This document shows, in pieces, positions 1 through 11,644 of a DNA stretch of 64,000 nt. A model generated the notes under the pieces. That model saw nothing but the letters and a program-made list of their open reading frames with translations. It had not been told where the DNA came from and did not search any database. The position numbers were made by a program, and so were the translations under genes. The stretch comes from Paragonimus westermani (taxonomy: Eukaryota; Platyhelminthes; Trematoda; Plagiorchiida; Troglotrematidae). Each line of letters begins with the position of its first letter. The stretch's first letter is position 1. Location of the stretch: contig QNGE01000770.1 in NCBI GenBank assembly GCA_008508345.1, forward strand, positions 133,688 to 197,687, written 5' to 3'.

Positions 1-35
<35 letters not shown>
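1..35. repeat. CTA trinucleotide microsatellite
   Basis: The window opens inside a perfect run of CTA (TAG on the other strand), nearly twelve units, ending where the sequence changes to CTGTGAACAC. The true start of the tract lies outside the window. Confidence 0.97.
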
Positions 36-438
36 GTGAACACACAATTGATTCCTCGACCGAATGAGTATACTCATGTTACAGTATTCGCGAAACGATA
101 GATCAGTTTAATTTTGGCGTGTGTTCCAGGCCTCAGATGTAAGCGTATGTTAACACGAAACAGTAATTCTCAAGTCAACAGTTTTGACACCCCATCTGAA
201 ATATGGTTGGTACTCCTTTCTTTCGCTTGTGTTATGACACGTCACTTTTATCGAACCTATTTAGTTTGGTCAGCGATTCATTCCTTCGGTGCATGAGCAC
301 TGCTACTGTAACGAGAATGTTGTATTTGAATTAGTGGGCAGTGAATTAATTTTGATGGGTCACTGTGTTGTTGTCTAGTACTCCCGTACTTTCACAATAT
401 GTCTGTCTGTGAACATTATTTGATATGTTTCTTTTCAG

Positions 439-901
439 AAATTTGGGGAACGAAACGGAGGGAGTGTTTATAACGAGAAGGATGTGGATGCAACCTGCGG
501 AAAATCATCAAACTTCATTTCGGGGTAAGTGGCACTTTATGAAGTGAAGTAATATCTCATGTGCCCAGTCAAACATGTAGGCTGTAGCCTCTTTTTCAAA
601 AGTTTCAAATATTTATCTCAAAATTTAGAGTACAGTACACAGTGTGCGTAAAATACAGGCTATAGGTTGTTATATGTACTTCAGATGAAATGTTGGTAAG
701 ACTTATTCTTCTACACCGATATGTGGCTTGCATTATTTGGATATTTTGCTCTTACGTGCATGTGAAAGTCTTTCTGAATACCTCTTTTAAGGAAAGTTTA
801 ATCAATTTGGTTTCAGAACTGAGAAGCAGGCAGATGAATGGTCCTCATCTTATTCGTTCAGTTCATTTGAAACGGTCTCCGAATTAGTTAGCCAGCGATG
901 A
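439..901 (+). CDS. Candidate last two exons of an unrecognised gene (439-524, 817-901)
   Basis: The first segment follows a strong acceptor (TTTCTTTTCAG) and ends at a consensus donor (GGG|GTAAGT). The second follows GGTTTCAG. Read from 439 the first segment is open (KFGERNGGSVYNEKD..., ending SSNFISG) and leaves two bases. The second segment takes one base, continues TEKQADEWSSSYSFSS and stops at 899-901, so the phases agree. A second frame is also open through both segments and stops at 885-887, so the reading frame is not settled. No domain is recognised. The intron would be about 290 bases. I saw no AATAAA soon after the stop. Confidence 0.28.
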
Positions 902-2429
902 TGAGTTCCTCGTAGAAGCCTTCTACCCATATGGTAACTCCGCATTGCCGTGTGCTTTTAGCAGATTTTCAAGAACCATTCACATATCTGCTGCAAACCG
1001 TGTACCTCCAACTCACGCAATTGAAACCACATTCTTATCCACCAAATACAAATCCTTGTGCGACCGTAAACTTGAGTGTAATTACCACACACTCAAATCT
1101 TTTAACAAGTGCCCAATTTGCGTCCTGTCAATTTGTCGTGAACAAACGTCCAAGAAAAATGTATCAATGATCCACTTTGCTAGCGCTAACAATTCTTCGA
1201 CCAAGCACCCGCAAGCTTGTAATCTTTGAGTTGACCTCTTTATGTCGCGTGGTATGGTATGTCACGTTCCTGATGGGCGGTTTAATATCTTGTACAAAAT
1301 TGTGTCTAACTTTGGTTGATCTGCATGCGTTTTGTTGTTGTGCATGTCGTGATATTAACTATTGCGAAGGCCTTACGGTAATTTCCGTCGAGATTGTTGA
1401 TACATTTGTGAAGATAAGCCGTAAGCAAACTTAGTGATAAAAACGTTTGTCAAAACCATAAAGCGATACAATCTTTGACTGTTATTTTAAATGACTGAGC
1501 GCAATAATTATATTTGTTGAAAAGAATCAAGATAAGAAATTGATTTTAATTGCTGTGACTGAGTTTACGAAAGAAACGATAAAAGTACTACGGTGCACGC
1601 AATTTGTCGAGGCGAATCAAACAGCCGATTGTTTACTAGCGATATCGCACAAGTTATCTTTGTGTTTTCCGAACATTTTACAACTGTCAGCCTCGTGCTT
1701 GATTGGACAAGACACTTACAAAATGTATCGAAACTAGTGCACGGTGTTCGAGAACCTAAACCACGGAGTAAATTAGCTATGTTAAATTTAGCAGTTAATC
1801 GTGGATAGAGCTTTACAAACAAAATATAAATTGAGCGGGTTTCACTGAACAAAAAAGGCATACCGTCTAAAATTGTATGTTCTCAGCCCTGAAAAAGTTT
1901 GTATGACTTTCAGCGAGGTCACTGTTTGTTCCGTGTGATTTGCGCGCCATCGTATCGATTTTCTTAGAACACTAGTCACGTTTGACTGCAGCCTTCATGA
2001 GAGGTTGGTCACTTTCTATCTTACTCTTTTGAGAGAAAAATAATTTATGCAGTTCTACCGACAGTTAGGTCAATTTTGCTTCTGTGGTGTACATTTTGAT
2101 TAACCGGCTTTGCTGCTTTCGAGATTTCAATTTCTTCGTTATTTGCATGATATCACTGCAAACTAACTAGTCTGATGTTTCACTTTATTTCCATAACACG
2201 AAGTGTAGCAAACATATGTTTTCGATAGAATCCCAACAGTTTGTTACAGTTACAAAACGGTTACATGCGAAGCTTGGTATTGGTAAGATTTGACACTATG
2301 CCAATTTTGTGTTTGTACACACAATTTGGGTGTTAACTGTCTACGTATCGATCAGGCGGGTCACCTAACACTGAAGGCAGTTGCAACGATTGAACAAAGT
2401 CTCTCTGTCCACATAAAGTTGAATTAACT
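902..2429. other. No supported gene
   Basis: Several overlapping open frames occur at 931-1434 on the plus strand. None has a recognisable domain or a convincing splice context. A weak GTAAGC donor lies near 1420. I see nothing else here. Confidence 0.5.
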
Positions 2430-2700
2430 AGTCGAATGACATTACCCTCGGCAATAGCCAAAAGTGGTTGGTGAACAAGTTTAGACCGGTTCGATGGAAC
2501 CCAGGCAGATAACCGTGAAGGACCGACCTATGTCGTTCTGATGATCGCTGTCTGCCAGGTGAATTACAATGGCATTCGTGATTGACTTCCTTTCGCCTGT
2601 CCCGATCCATGATGGATGATGCTCTGTCATTCTTCCAGACGGATGCCCAGTCGTATGACCCATGTGGTTTGCTGAACAATCTCGAACGAACGTAAAGTGA
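2430..2700 (-). mobile_element. Penelope-like element remnant, GIY-YIG endonuclease end
   Basis: On the minus strand the frame from 2663 to 2481 reads HMGHTTGHPSGRMTEH, then HPSWIGTGERKS, then NAIVIHLADSDHQ and SFTVI. This matches the C-terminal GIY-YIG module of Penelope-like retroelements: a Y-x-G-[RQ]-[ST] stretch, an R-x3-H helix, an S-A-I-x2-H-L-x3-H block and an F-x-[VI] strand. Just upstream a Cys-Ser-Ala stretch fits the usual cysteine before the YIG strand. The module nicks target DNA for insertion of the element. The expected Tyr of the YIG strand is His. The frame stops early after the final strand, and similarity continues to about 2430 in another frame, so the copy is dead. The reverse transcriptase half is not recognisable upstream. 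I am fairly sure of the family and not of the subfamily. Confidence 0.7.
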
Positions 2701-3467
2701 GATGGTGTAAAATTTTATCAATATGGAGCTTTGTATGCAACCGTTTGTTGTTTCAGTTTCTTTCATATCTGTAACAGCCTGATGAGAGTTTATCGAGAAC
2801 ATGTTCGCTGCCTTCCTTGTTCTATTTCACATTCATTCACCATTTAGTTACGGAGGTCATTATGACAGCGTTCGTGTCTTTTTCCAACCTCAAAATGTTC
2901 TTCGACAGGTAGCGTTGCGACATCCTTACGCAAAATTCAGTAGTTGGAGCTGTTAATCTTCTGAAATATTTGCTTCATCTGCAACATTCTTCTGGAGGTT
3001 CACAGCCATCTTCTTACTCAAATCAGAAGGACAGTCCATGGTTGAGAAGTCTCACACTTGCCGTCATCAACGGCGGAATGAAAGTCAGTCTAAATAGGTC
3101 AATATTATGTGGTCAGTGTAGACAGGCCCATCTTGTGTGCGAAGTTTGGATCAGTGCACGTGCCATACTGATCAGCTGCCTCTAAGGTTAAGTGTAAGGT
3201 CGTAAAGTTCATGGAACCAGCTGTCTCTATCTTCCCGTTAAATTGGGACATGACGGCGCCACGGTATGACTTTTTATTTAGTGATTTCTTCTGAGCATGT
3301 TTGCGATCGACTGTGCTAAGGCTCGAAGTTGAACCAAATTTGACGCAACTTTAGACTGCTTTGCTGTGCTGATATCCTGGTGTATTCAGTTTTGTTTTGT
3401 CCGTTCTTCACTTCACACTTTGTGCTTGTGCGTGCGAGATACCTTGCTACACATCTATTATTTCCAG

Positions 3468-3600
3468 AAATTTGTCTAAAAATGACAACCCACAGCCTAC
3501 GTTGGCTCACTCGAAACACATCGGCAACTCGACCGTTGCTGCCAGCACCAGACAAGATATATTATGGTATCTATCCAGTGAAATTAACTTATTCACCTAA
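3468..3600 (+). CDS. Candidate terminal exon, function unknown
   Basis: The segment follows a pyrimidine-rich acceptor (ATCTATTATTTCCAG). It reads NLSKNDNPQPTLAHSKHIGN and on to a TAA stop at 3598-3600. The residues are hydrophilic and ordinary. No upstream exon was joined to it and no domain is recognised. The opposite strand also has an open frame here, so the call rests on the splice site alone. Confidence 0.2.
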
Positions 3601-6600
3601 TCAGTAACAGAACCATGTTCGACGTGAGGTCTTTCTACGTTGATATGTGACGTGATATCAGAAAGAAAATGCTAAAATTCACACAAGTGAGGGTAACAAC
3701 GATGATATGGCAGAAGTGTACAAAAGGTGACAATGCACATACATAGTGTCACCGAGTTACTACATACATGGCAGTCGAATGTAAGTTAAAGGCCGGTCAC
3801 ACGAGCTATCCTCATACTGGAAGGATCAGCTTTTTGCCTTGCAGCTCGTTTCATCAATTTATCTGAAAATACAAAACTTAGAAAACACTGCTCCCATCCA
3901 ATGTGTTTTCGCTACGGTGGCCTACCACCAGTAGGTTGATATTTACCGCATTGATCCCGGTTGGGGAAGTGGTGAATGGAAACAAGGGGGAGAGTGAAAG
4001 CTGCAGATAATGACCTTGACAATTTTTCATTCTAGACGTTTCCATACATCTGTCAACAGCCCCAAGAATTCAGCCGTAAACTATGGTTCTTTGTATGGCG
4101 TTTTCACTGACACACCAGCAACAACTATCCTTTATAGGCAGAACAAAGAAAGTTGAGAAAACTCATTCGCAGATGAATTTGTACTGAACTGTTCGGCAAG
4201 GAAGAATGATTTCCGTAGGTCGTTTCTGCATCAGATAGTCAATAATGGAACGATCGTTAGTAAATCGTAGGTTAGTGACTAGAACAGAAATCCATCCACT
4301 GTTTATCAAGCATAGAAGAAGCGCGCTATAACGTACAGCATGAAACCGTTGATCAGTCCAAACAGAGAGAAGTCGAACGTGGCTGTAGCCCGGGCGATCA
4401 AATTATCTGTAGACCCAGTTTGGTGTCCCAAATCACCCAAGGAAAAGTTTTACTTTGGCTGGACTGTATGTGTATACAGAGATTAGCATTGTTTCCGAAG
4501 ACTGTTCTCAGCTTTTTGGTAATCTGTGACATATCTGTGCGTGTAACCTGACTTTAACTGTCAAGCTTGTAGTCTGCGTCTTAACATGCAAGAGCGACAT
4601 ATCTCTATATTAATCTCTATTAATCTCTGTTTAATTGCCACGATTTGTCCGGTATGTTTGTTTAACACCTATTGTAAACTTATTGGAGAACGATGAATTC
4701 GTGTGCAGAAGGCGAGTCTCGCTTTTCTCCATACACACGTTTTTGCAGGATTAAACATTCTGGACTGATTAGTTGGAAATTTTTCCATCGATCCTCTAGT
4801 TACAATCCTTTCATGGCTATAGTTGCATCTTCCTCGAACTTTTCTGGACTTAACAAATGTAATCTTTCACACTATAACCTGAACTCAGTTTTATCGCACC
4901 TAGTTTTTGATCATTTTCATCGTTTGTGTGAAAAATGTGCACAACCCCATAATTCTATCTGTTCCTTGTTGGCCTATATGGACATCCGACCAATTCAATT
5001 TTGAGGTGTGAGGAGAGCATTGTTTTGTAAACTTTGCAGTTTCATATACAACTCAACTGTTTTGACCGCCGTTTTTATAGACTCGGAAATCTTAGAAGGG
5101 TTTTGTCTATTGGACCTCAAATATGACGGTTACCTATAAATGCCAAATATGTATCCTAATGAAACCTTTTCCAGTGTGAACAATCCTAGTTTGCGTAAGC
5201 AACTTTTGAGTGGCCAGGACTCATCACGCCCAAGGTTCGTGAAACAGGCGGAAAAATGGAGTGCTGAATGAAATGTTCATTACGGCCGCTGTCGCAGTTG
5301 TGACATTTCAAACGAAACAGATTTCTTCGAAATAATGTAAGAGTCGGAGTGTTTGTTTACATGGTCTAAGTAACCTTCTGTGTTAAAACCAGGATATCCC
5401 TATCATATAGACCGCCGCAATCACATCTCGAGTCCCACCACTTTTCCCAATTCCCCACCGAGTAACCACCAAAATGAGTTCCAAATCTGTACAGCATTGT
5501 AGGCAACTAAATATTGAGTGAACGGTTTTAAAGAAAATTACGATAACACAGAAATATATTTTATCTTCGGGATGGCATGTCAGTAAATTATATTTGTATG
5601 ATTTATAACGTGGGGCTAGCCAACTCAAGAATTTGTCTAATGTACTGCTGAAAATGGGGCTTCAGCCACCGATATGAAACATACAATTAGGCACCTCGGA
5701 TAGAGAGCCCTAGAAATTGCACTCGAACTCAATTCTCTTGTGTACGCGTTGGATAAAAGTCCCCAAATTGACTGTAGTTGGAAACCACCGTTCATTCTAC
5801 ACCGGCATGGGTTTATAGAATTAAAATTATGAAGTTGAAATTATGGACTCCCGTAACACAGTAAACACAGCATACATGAAGTCATAAACTCTTACTCAAT
5901 AGCAACCGGAGAACATGAAGAACACAAAACCACATAACAAGGCAACCGTTTATCCAATGTTGTAAACGCATCTTCAGATGTCATCAGATTAGTTTGCTGT
6001 TGGATTTTCTTCTGCCAAACTGCCTTTTACACAACTCTAGCAGGCTTGTGCGAATAGCATAATCAGTAGTGTGAAGCTACTTAAGGTGAACCACTGTACT
6101 GAACGTGTGGAAACAGACTTTCCCAACGATACAACAGTAAAGCCAGAAACGTCAAGCGGATGTTCTTCTCAAAGATTCGGTTAAAAGTATAACCATCAAG
6201 ATGTTGCACTGGATCACCTGTTATTTAGTCGAATTCAGCGTATGGCACGCGTGCGGTGTCCATAACTAACTTTTTGCAATAATTAAGGCGAAAGGTTAGA
6301 TGGATCGGTTCTTACAAATGGGTACAGCAAGATGTCGGTCCATTTTCCCTAGTCACATTCGGAATTTTCAATCGGTGAATTGACTTCACTTGAATCGGCG
6401 TGCAAATTCGGTGTTTCCATTGCAGGCAGTAACGGTCATTGACGCCAATTTGTAACATTTGAAAATAAGGATTCTGTATATCCCCATTTCACTGCATGTG
6501 CAGCTGTTAGCCACGAATGTAGCCCTATGAGCTATCCGATATACGGAGCAAAATGTATTAGTATGAAAGACGAAATGCAGACAACATTAATACAACTTAT

Positions 6601-7319
6601 GTAAGATCCTCATGTATGACGGTCGTTTGGAGAAATGCCGGAGGAGTAACACCCAAGGAAGATAAATGGGTGTCTAATAGGCGCTGTTGATTAGAGGGAA
6701 GTCTGTTTCATATACCGTTTGAAGAGAATGCAGGGAGGACCTGGTGATAGGCGGTGTCGATAGTATTTTCGAGCTGCTGGATCTACGGTGAAATTTCACT
6801 TCGAAACCGTGTAATTACCAGTGTATCTAATAATGTCCCCGTGATCTGTTGCTTTGATCAGTCATGTGCCTCGGTGCTTACTGACGGCACTGCTAAATGT
6901 TTATCTTAACAAAGTTCTTTGGCGTAATTCGGTTTGACTTCGCTGGGAGTCATTTACTGGGTTGTCAAAAACAAACAGACAAACACATAGCTGTTCACGC
7001 GGATTAATGGGTCTCTGCAGCTGTGGCGCACTTCGACCACCTTACTCGGAGTACACAGCACAAGAACAGTTCATGTTCGTATTTTCCTCCTTGTATTTTC
7101 GTATAGTACACTATTAATCAACTATCAAGCAAACTAGTTACGGACACGTGTGAACAACTATATTCACTGTGCAATCGCAGTTCAATTGACTGATACGCAA
7201 CAGTGCGTAACATATGTTAATCTACAAACCACTAATATTTAACATTAACAGCTAGAATGAATAATTCACGCTCAGGTGAAGCGCAGTGATTTTTAAACTC
7301 TAAAATTTTAACGACTTAC
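3601..7319. other. No firm gene; one possible minus-strand exon at 5383-5486
   Basis: At 5383-5486 on the minus strand, TGCTGTACAG precedes a segment open in all three frames. One frame takes the phase left by the donor at 7320 and stops at 5383-5385, so it could be the end of the gene listed at 7320-8625. Elsewhere I see only short stop-rich frames and a small TAATCTCTAT tandem near 4610-4635. Confidence 0.4.
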
Positions 7320-8625
7320 CTTGGTGAAACATTTGACGATAAAAAGTCCAACCACTGCAACGTTGAAACATCTGGGTAAAATGAAACGTCTGTTTAAAAA
7401 GACGTTCTCCGTCTAAAGTAAAATACAGAATAGGTAGTGTAAGTGTTTTGTCGCGTTTAGTGCTTTCTTTGCTTTCAATTGTGTGGTTTACTGGCAACTA
7501 CAAGATGAGGTAACAGATATGAAAAAGTCAAGTGCAGCACCGTGACACACTAACCGTTCGAAATCTTTAAATCATCGCCCATTCCTATAAACCATTCAAC
7601 CGTAAAAAACAATAACATACAGAACAACGATGTTTCTTTCTTCAAGTTGCTGTGTTGTTATTCTTAAGCACACTGAAAATAAAGTCACTTATTTTGAACA
7701 GACAAAATTATGTGTACCGACATTAAATAACATATCTCCATATCACTTCAAGTACTTCTGCTGTCTGTGGTTTGTCAGTTCAACCAACCACGATTGCAAT
7801 GTCACAGAGTTCACCAGTAATTTATGGAGCACAATTTAGAAATGGGTACATTTTATGAGTACGCCATCTTGATTGACACAATCCACATAAATTAGCAGTT
7901 TCACTATCAGTGTGGAGTTATGTTCTAACTTAAAAGCATATGTGTAAAAATCAAACAGACCATTTTTATAAAAACGGGAACAGACTGGGAAAATTTTTTC
8001 TGTTTTTGCTTCATTCTAATGATTTTGGATTTTCCTGTTGCATAACCTTGTGACAGTCCAAAAGTGTTATTTGTTGTCGCGGTATCATTCAAGTAAACAT
8101 GAAAATTGGAAAATTCTTAAGATTTAGAGCAGGATGAAACATCGGTATATGTCGAATTAACCAGATTCCCCGATTTGCTCCAAAGCGTCAACGCACATTG
8201 TGTCACACTTTTATAAGTAAGCAACCAAGAAGATATTTTCAAATAAGTACTGCACAGGTATAGTAAAGGGAAATCTGAATTGGGGTGGTCGTAAACTATA
8301 CACTCTTATTAAAACAAACTGACACACTTACCGTGAACGTACACTAGTAAAAACTGTTCATAATTAACCACTACTGCTACCAGTTTTAAAAATATTCTTT
8401 TGGTTTTTGGGTACTGTAGTATATTGCAAGGATAATACAAAACACCGGCAATAAATGGAACATCAGAGGACATCAATCTACTGTGAGAATGAAAGATTTT
8501 CTGCCACAGTTCTGAATGCTGAATTCGTTCGAGTGGGACATGGCATTTGAGAGTGTACACTGAAGGCCACGACGTATGTGACCCAAAATTATTTGTGGCA
8601 ATCTTTATTCCGCTGGAGAGTTCAA
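7320..8625 (-). CDS. Candidate two-exon gene fragment, function unknown
   Basis: The upstream exon is about 8332-8625 on the minus strand (AACAG| acceptor uncertain; the frame is open a little further up). It includes TSWPSVYTLKCHVPLERIQH and KRIFLKLVAVVVNYEQFLLV and ends at CACG|GTAAGT, leaving one base. The next exon, 7320-7412, follows a good pyrimidine tract (TATTTTACTTTAG), takes two bases, reads GERLFKQTFHFTQMFQRC... and ends at CAAG|GTAAGT, again leaving one base. Both donors match consensus and the phases agree without adjustment. No in-frame start and no certain end are visible, so this would be internal exons of a larger gene. No family is recognised. Confidence 0.33.
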
Positions 8626-9303
8626 CTGTTGATAGGTGGATAGATTTGTTCACTATGGAGTCAAATGTTGAGTTTCCTTCCGGTAATGGTCACAGACACC
8701 CGTAACTTGCACAGTGATACATCCTGTCAGAAAGTTAGACAGAGACAGTAGTAGAAGTCCGGAGATTTAGATTATTCCGAATCAAACACTACCCACACTT
8801 GATCGCTACCTTAGCATTTAGATAAGCTGGTGTTCACTTTGAAATAACTAAAATCCCCAAACTTTCAGTATTAATTCAAACCACTCTCAGTTGTTTAAAT
8901 GAAGACAGTAACTTCAGTCTAACGGAGAAGTGCTGACCACGAGGTTGTCGGAGCAATTCTGTTCATTCTTCCTTGTAAATGGCCGGACAAGCTAAACACT
9001 ATTCAAACAAGGTTGTGGTTGAGCGTTTGGGATTAATCATTCTGTCATATCTACTGTAAGGTTAATGGATTTGTGGTTAACATGCTAGCTTTAGACGCAC
9101 GATCGTCAGAGTGCAAACTCCACTCCGGACAAGAATAGGCACTACCAATGAGCTCTAATAACAGCGAAACTCGAGTGTGTAGTGCCTTCTTTCGAAGTGG
9201 GCTGGCCACAATGCTTGCCTGAATGTGAAGCCTACGACCAAGTTTCCACTTAGGCAGAACTCCAAAAGGGGCATTCACATAACTAGACAGAGCACGTTTT
9301 CAG

Positions 9304-9431
9304 CTGTATATCAAAATCATAAGTTTCCCTCGGTGTTCACCTTGATTCACTGCGCTCAACAGCCTCATCGGAATTCATCAGAGACGTTTGTAGATTTGCG
9401 CTTTCGCCGCCTAGACCCAATTGTTATCTGA
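9304..9431 (+). CDS. Candidate terminal exon, function unknown
   Basis: Acceptor GAGCACGTTTTCAG is followed by two bases and then VYQNHKFPSVFTLIHCAQQ..., ending in LRFRRLDPIVI and TGA at 9429-9431. There is no recognised domain, no joined upstream exon and no nearby AATAAA. Confidence 0.18.
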
Positions 9432-9683
9432 ATTTTCGCGTTGTAAAACCACCGAGTTCTATTGTGGTGCACCTTCTGTACGAAAAACATTTTCTTTGGC
9501 AATATCAGCAACTTTAGTGCAAATAAGGAATGCACAATACAACAGCTATTGATGTCACTCTTGAGTATGGGACAGCGGTTGTCAAAATGCCTGTCACATG
9601 GTTACTCGTTCACATTGAGGTGAATATGGGCAGATGTTCAGGCGTTAAATGCACAGAGCGTATAGCGCAAGCTGCAGTGTTAG

Positions 9684-9978
9684 TGTAGTGAGGATAGACG
9701 GTCACATCATACTACTCACACCACTATTAAGTAGCCGCTTGGATCGAAATAATCGCGGGATAAATACGGGGGAGATATGGGAAGGACCATTGGAAGGCAG
9801 AGTGACATTTAATGGCTGCCGCCACATGACGAAACTGAGACATGGTGTCCAAAGCGACTGGAGCGTCCTCAGAAGAGTGCGGTGTGCAAATGGGTGTTTT
9901 TGTTCCTAGTCCCGTTAAGAGGCTTAAGTTTATCCAATAAAACAACCTTTGTGTCGTCCGCCTTCTGGATTCACGACA
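9684..9978 (+). repeat. 5' long terminal repeat
   Basis: It starts TGTAGTGAGG and ends TTCACGACA, giving the usual TG...CA ends, with the primer site two bases later. A TATA-like GGATAAATACGG lies at about 9758-9769 and AATAAA at 9936-9941, which gives a plausible U3-R-U5 order. The start is fixed by the inverted copy, which begins with the same TGTAGTGAGGATAGACGGTC apart from one base. Confidence 0.75.
9936..9941 (+). promoter_or_regulatory. LTR polyadenylation signal
   Basis: This is a perfect AATAAA 37 bases before the end of the LTR, where the R region of an LTR element would carry it. Confidence 0.6.
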
Positions 9979-9980
9979 AT

Positions 9981-9994
9981 TGGTGTCGTGACCA
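9981..9994 (+). promoter_or_regulatory. tRNA primer-binding site of the LTR element
   Basis: TGGTGTCGTGACCA begins two bases after the LTR. The TGG start is the complement of a tRNA CCA end, as expected for minus-strand priming. I cannot name the tRNA with certainty. The first part, ATTGGTGTCG, recurs at the outer ends of the 29-31 kb inverted repeat. Confidence 0.6.
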
Positions 9995-10676
9995 GGATAC
10001 AAGGATCGAGATCCCGTGGCCACAGCCGTTTGAAGATAGGGATGTTCTGAGTTTCCTGGAGGACGTCGAGGACGTGGCGGAGGCGGTTGGAGTGAAGGCG
10101 GACCGGGCGAAGCTGGCGGCCCTGCGGATGCTGCTCAAGGGCAGGACGAGGGCGGTGCTGGATGCGGCGCGAAGGGGCCCCACGAAGTTGGAGCGGGCCG
10201 TCGTCAAGGCGGTACTGATCGCCGGGTTCGATATCCCCGCCGACTGCCAGAAGGCAATGAGGCGGTTCAAGGGCGTCCGGCTTGGGCCAGGAGGCGACGC
10301 TCTCGTTTACGCCAGGTCCCTGCCGGCAGCGTTGTAGAGAGCCCTGCCACATTTGAACCAGAACTCAGAACAACGCCTGCTGATGGCACAGTTCTTGGAC
10401 GGAGTGCCGCCAACAGTCCGGGATCAGCTCAGAGTTGCTCTCATCACACAGTCCATGACGATGGAAGAGTGGGCCGATGCAGCTCGACAATTGCTTGCAG
10501 AAAATACCGCGACAGTCAACGAAGTGGAGGCAAGCGGACCGAGTAAACTGAATGACCTTCAAAGCACGGTGGAAAAGTTGACTGAAAAAGTGGCGGGGTT
10601 GAAAGTTGAAAAGGAGGAGATCCGTGGCGACATTTGTTACGGATGCGGAAGGCGTGGACACCGGAGAAGATTTTGA
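9995..10676 (+). pseudogene. gag: gag-like capsid gene remnant with broken zinc knuckle
   Basis: One frame runs through from the primer site and codes a charged helical protein (for example EDVEDVAEAVGVKADRAKLA and FLDGVPPTVRDQLRVAL), matching the capsid region of Ty3/gypsy Gag. An in-frame TAG at 10335-10337 cuts it in two. The end carries a retroviral-type zinc knuckle, Cys-x2-Cys-x4-His, at about 10636-10662. The codon where the last cysteine belongs is a TGA stop at 10674-10676, so both translation and metal binding are lost. Gag would package the element RNA. The base composition is strikingly GC-rich at about 10000-10340. Confidence 0.85.
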
Positions 10677-10700
10677 CTACTCGGCAAGAAAAGGTCGTAC

Positions 10701-11108
10701 TTGAAGAAACGTTTCGTCGGTTGTGCTTTATTTGGGAAGGGAGATCCGGTACTAGGGGTGGTTGATAAGACAGCGGTTCACGCTAGGTTAGAAGTCAATG
10801 GTAGCTTGGAGTATTGTTTGATCGACACTGGGGCCGCGATTTCGTTGATTGGGCCGAGACCAGGAAAGATTGTGCGGCCGTGTGCGACGGTAGTCCAAAC
10901 GGTCGGTGGGTTTACTCTGAAAGTTGATGGTCTGGCAGAATATGGTGTTCGAATTGACGGTTAGGTAATCAAACAACCGTTCGTCATTGCCCCCGACGCA
11001 CGTCAGACTATCTTGGGGGCGGATTTTCTTGACCGCGTTGAAGCCGTATTTGATTTGAAGCATGATAAACTGGTGACGAAGTATGGGGTGGTTCCACTAG
11101 TGAGATAG
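10701..11108 (+). pseudogene. Retropepsin-like aspartic protease remnant
   Basis: The reading frame is the same as gag. The active-site block CLIDTGAAISLIG has its catalytic Asp codon at 10824-10826. Further on, QTILGADFLDRVEAVFDL matches the conserved ILGxDFL block of Ty3/gypsy proteases. A TAG at 10962-10964 lies between the two blocks and a further stop ends the frame at 11106-11108. The protein would mature the Gag-Pol polyprotein. As it stands it cannot be translated through. Confidence 0.85.
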
Positions 11109-11113
11109 CGAAA

Positions 11114-11491
11114 AACCCAGTTTGGACAAATTGAAGTGAACGTACCCAGAGCAATGCCAACTTGTGACAATCAGTTGCTGAACGAAGTGATACGCAAATT
11201 TCAGGGATTGTCCACTACGGATCAGGACCCGTACGACTATTGTAACTGGGTTGAATAAAAAAATCTCCATCGAGTCAAGTCGATTTAGGCCATTCGGACC
11301 CCGAAGAATTCCAATGCACTTGCAGCTAGAAGTTGAACGACAAGTGAAGGACATGCTGAAGGAAGAAATCATCGAGGATGCGGACAGCCCGTTCAATTCT
11401 CCTGTCTTGTTGGTAAAGAAGCCTAACGGTAAATTCCGATTTTGTGTCGACTTCAAGCGGTTGAACGAGATAACGATTAATAAAGTCGTAG
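11114..11491 (+). pseudogene. pol: Reverse transcriptase 5' fragment
   Basis: After a linker with further stops in the old frame, the coding signal moves to another frame from about 11251. It reads VKDMLKEEIIEDADSPFNSP, then VLLVKKPNGKFRFCVDFKRL, the first two conserved blocks of Ty3/gypsy reverse transcriptase. The homology ends at 11491, before the catalytic YxDD motif, where inverted LTR sequence begins. RNase H and integrase are absent. Confidence 0.88.
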
Positions 11492-11644
11492 CAGTTCCGT
11501 TATGTGGAGACAGCCATTCTATGTCATTCTGCCTTCCAATGATCCTTCCATATCTCTCCCGTATTTATCCCGCGATTATTTCGATCCAAGCTGCTGCTGA
11601 ATATTGATGTGAGTAGTATGATGCGACCGTCTATCCTCACTACA
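11492..11644 (-). repeat. Inverted, truncated copy of the element's LTR
   Basis: The reverse complement of this stretch aligns over its full length with 9684-9837, the first 154 bases of the LTR, at roughly 85-90% identity by eye. It begins with the same TGTAGTGAGG and stops abruptly at the RT junction. It faces the 5' LTR instead of lying in direct repeat, so it did not arise as the normal 3' LTR of this copy. Confidence 0.9.

Larger units (their letters stand above)
9684..11644 (+). mobile_element. Broken Ty3/gypsy LTR retrotransposon closed by an inverted LTR piece
   Basis: The order LTR, primer site, gag, zinc knuckle, DTG protease and start of reverse transcriptase is that of Ty3/gypsy elements, which copy themselves through RNA inside virus-like particles. 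After the first RT blocks the element stops. Instead of RNase H, integrase and a direct 3' LTR there is the first part of the same LTR in reverse orientation. At least four nonsense codons and one frame change interrupt the coding region, so no protein can be made. The gag part is much richer in G and C than its surroundings. The inverted LTR makes this a rearranged copy and not a simple truncation. Confidence 0.88.

Noticed and set aside
4610..4635. Short tandem TAATCTCTAT
   Set aside because: There are only about two units, which is too short to call a repeat array.
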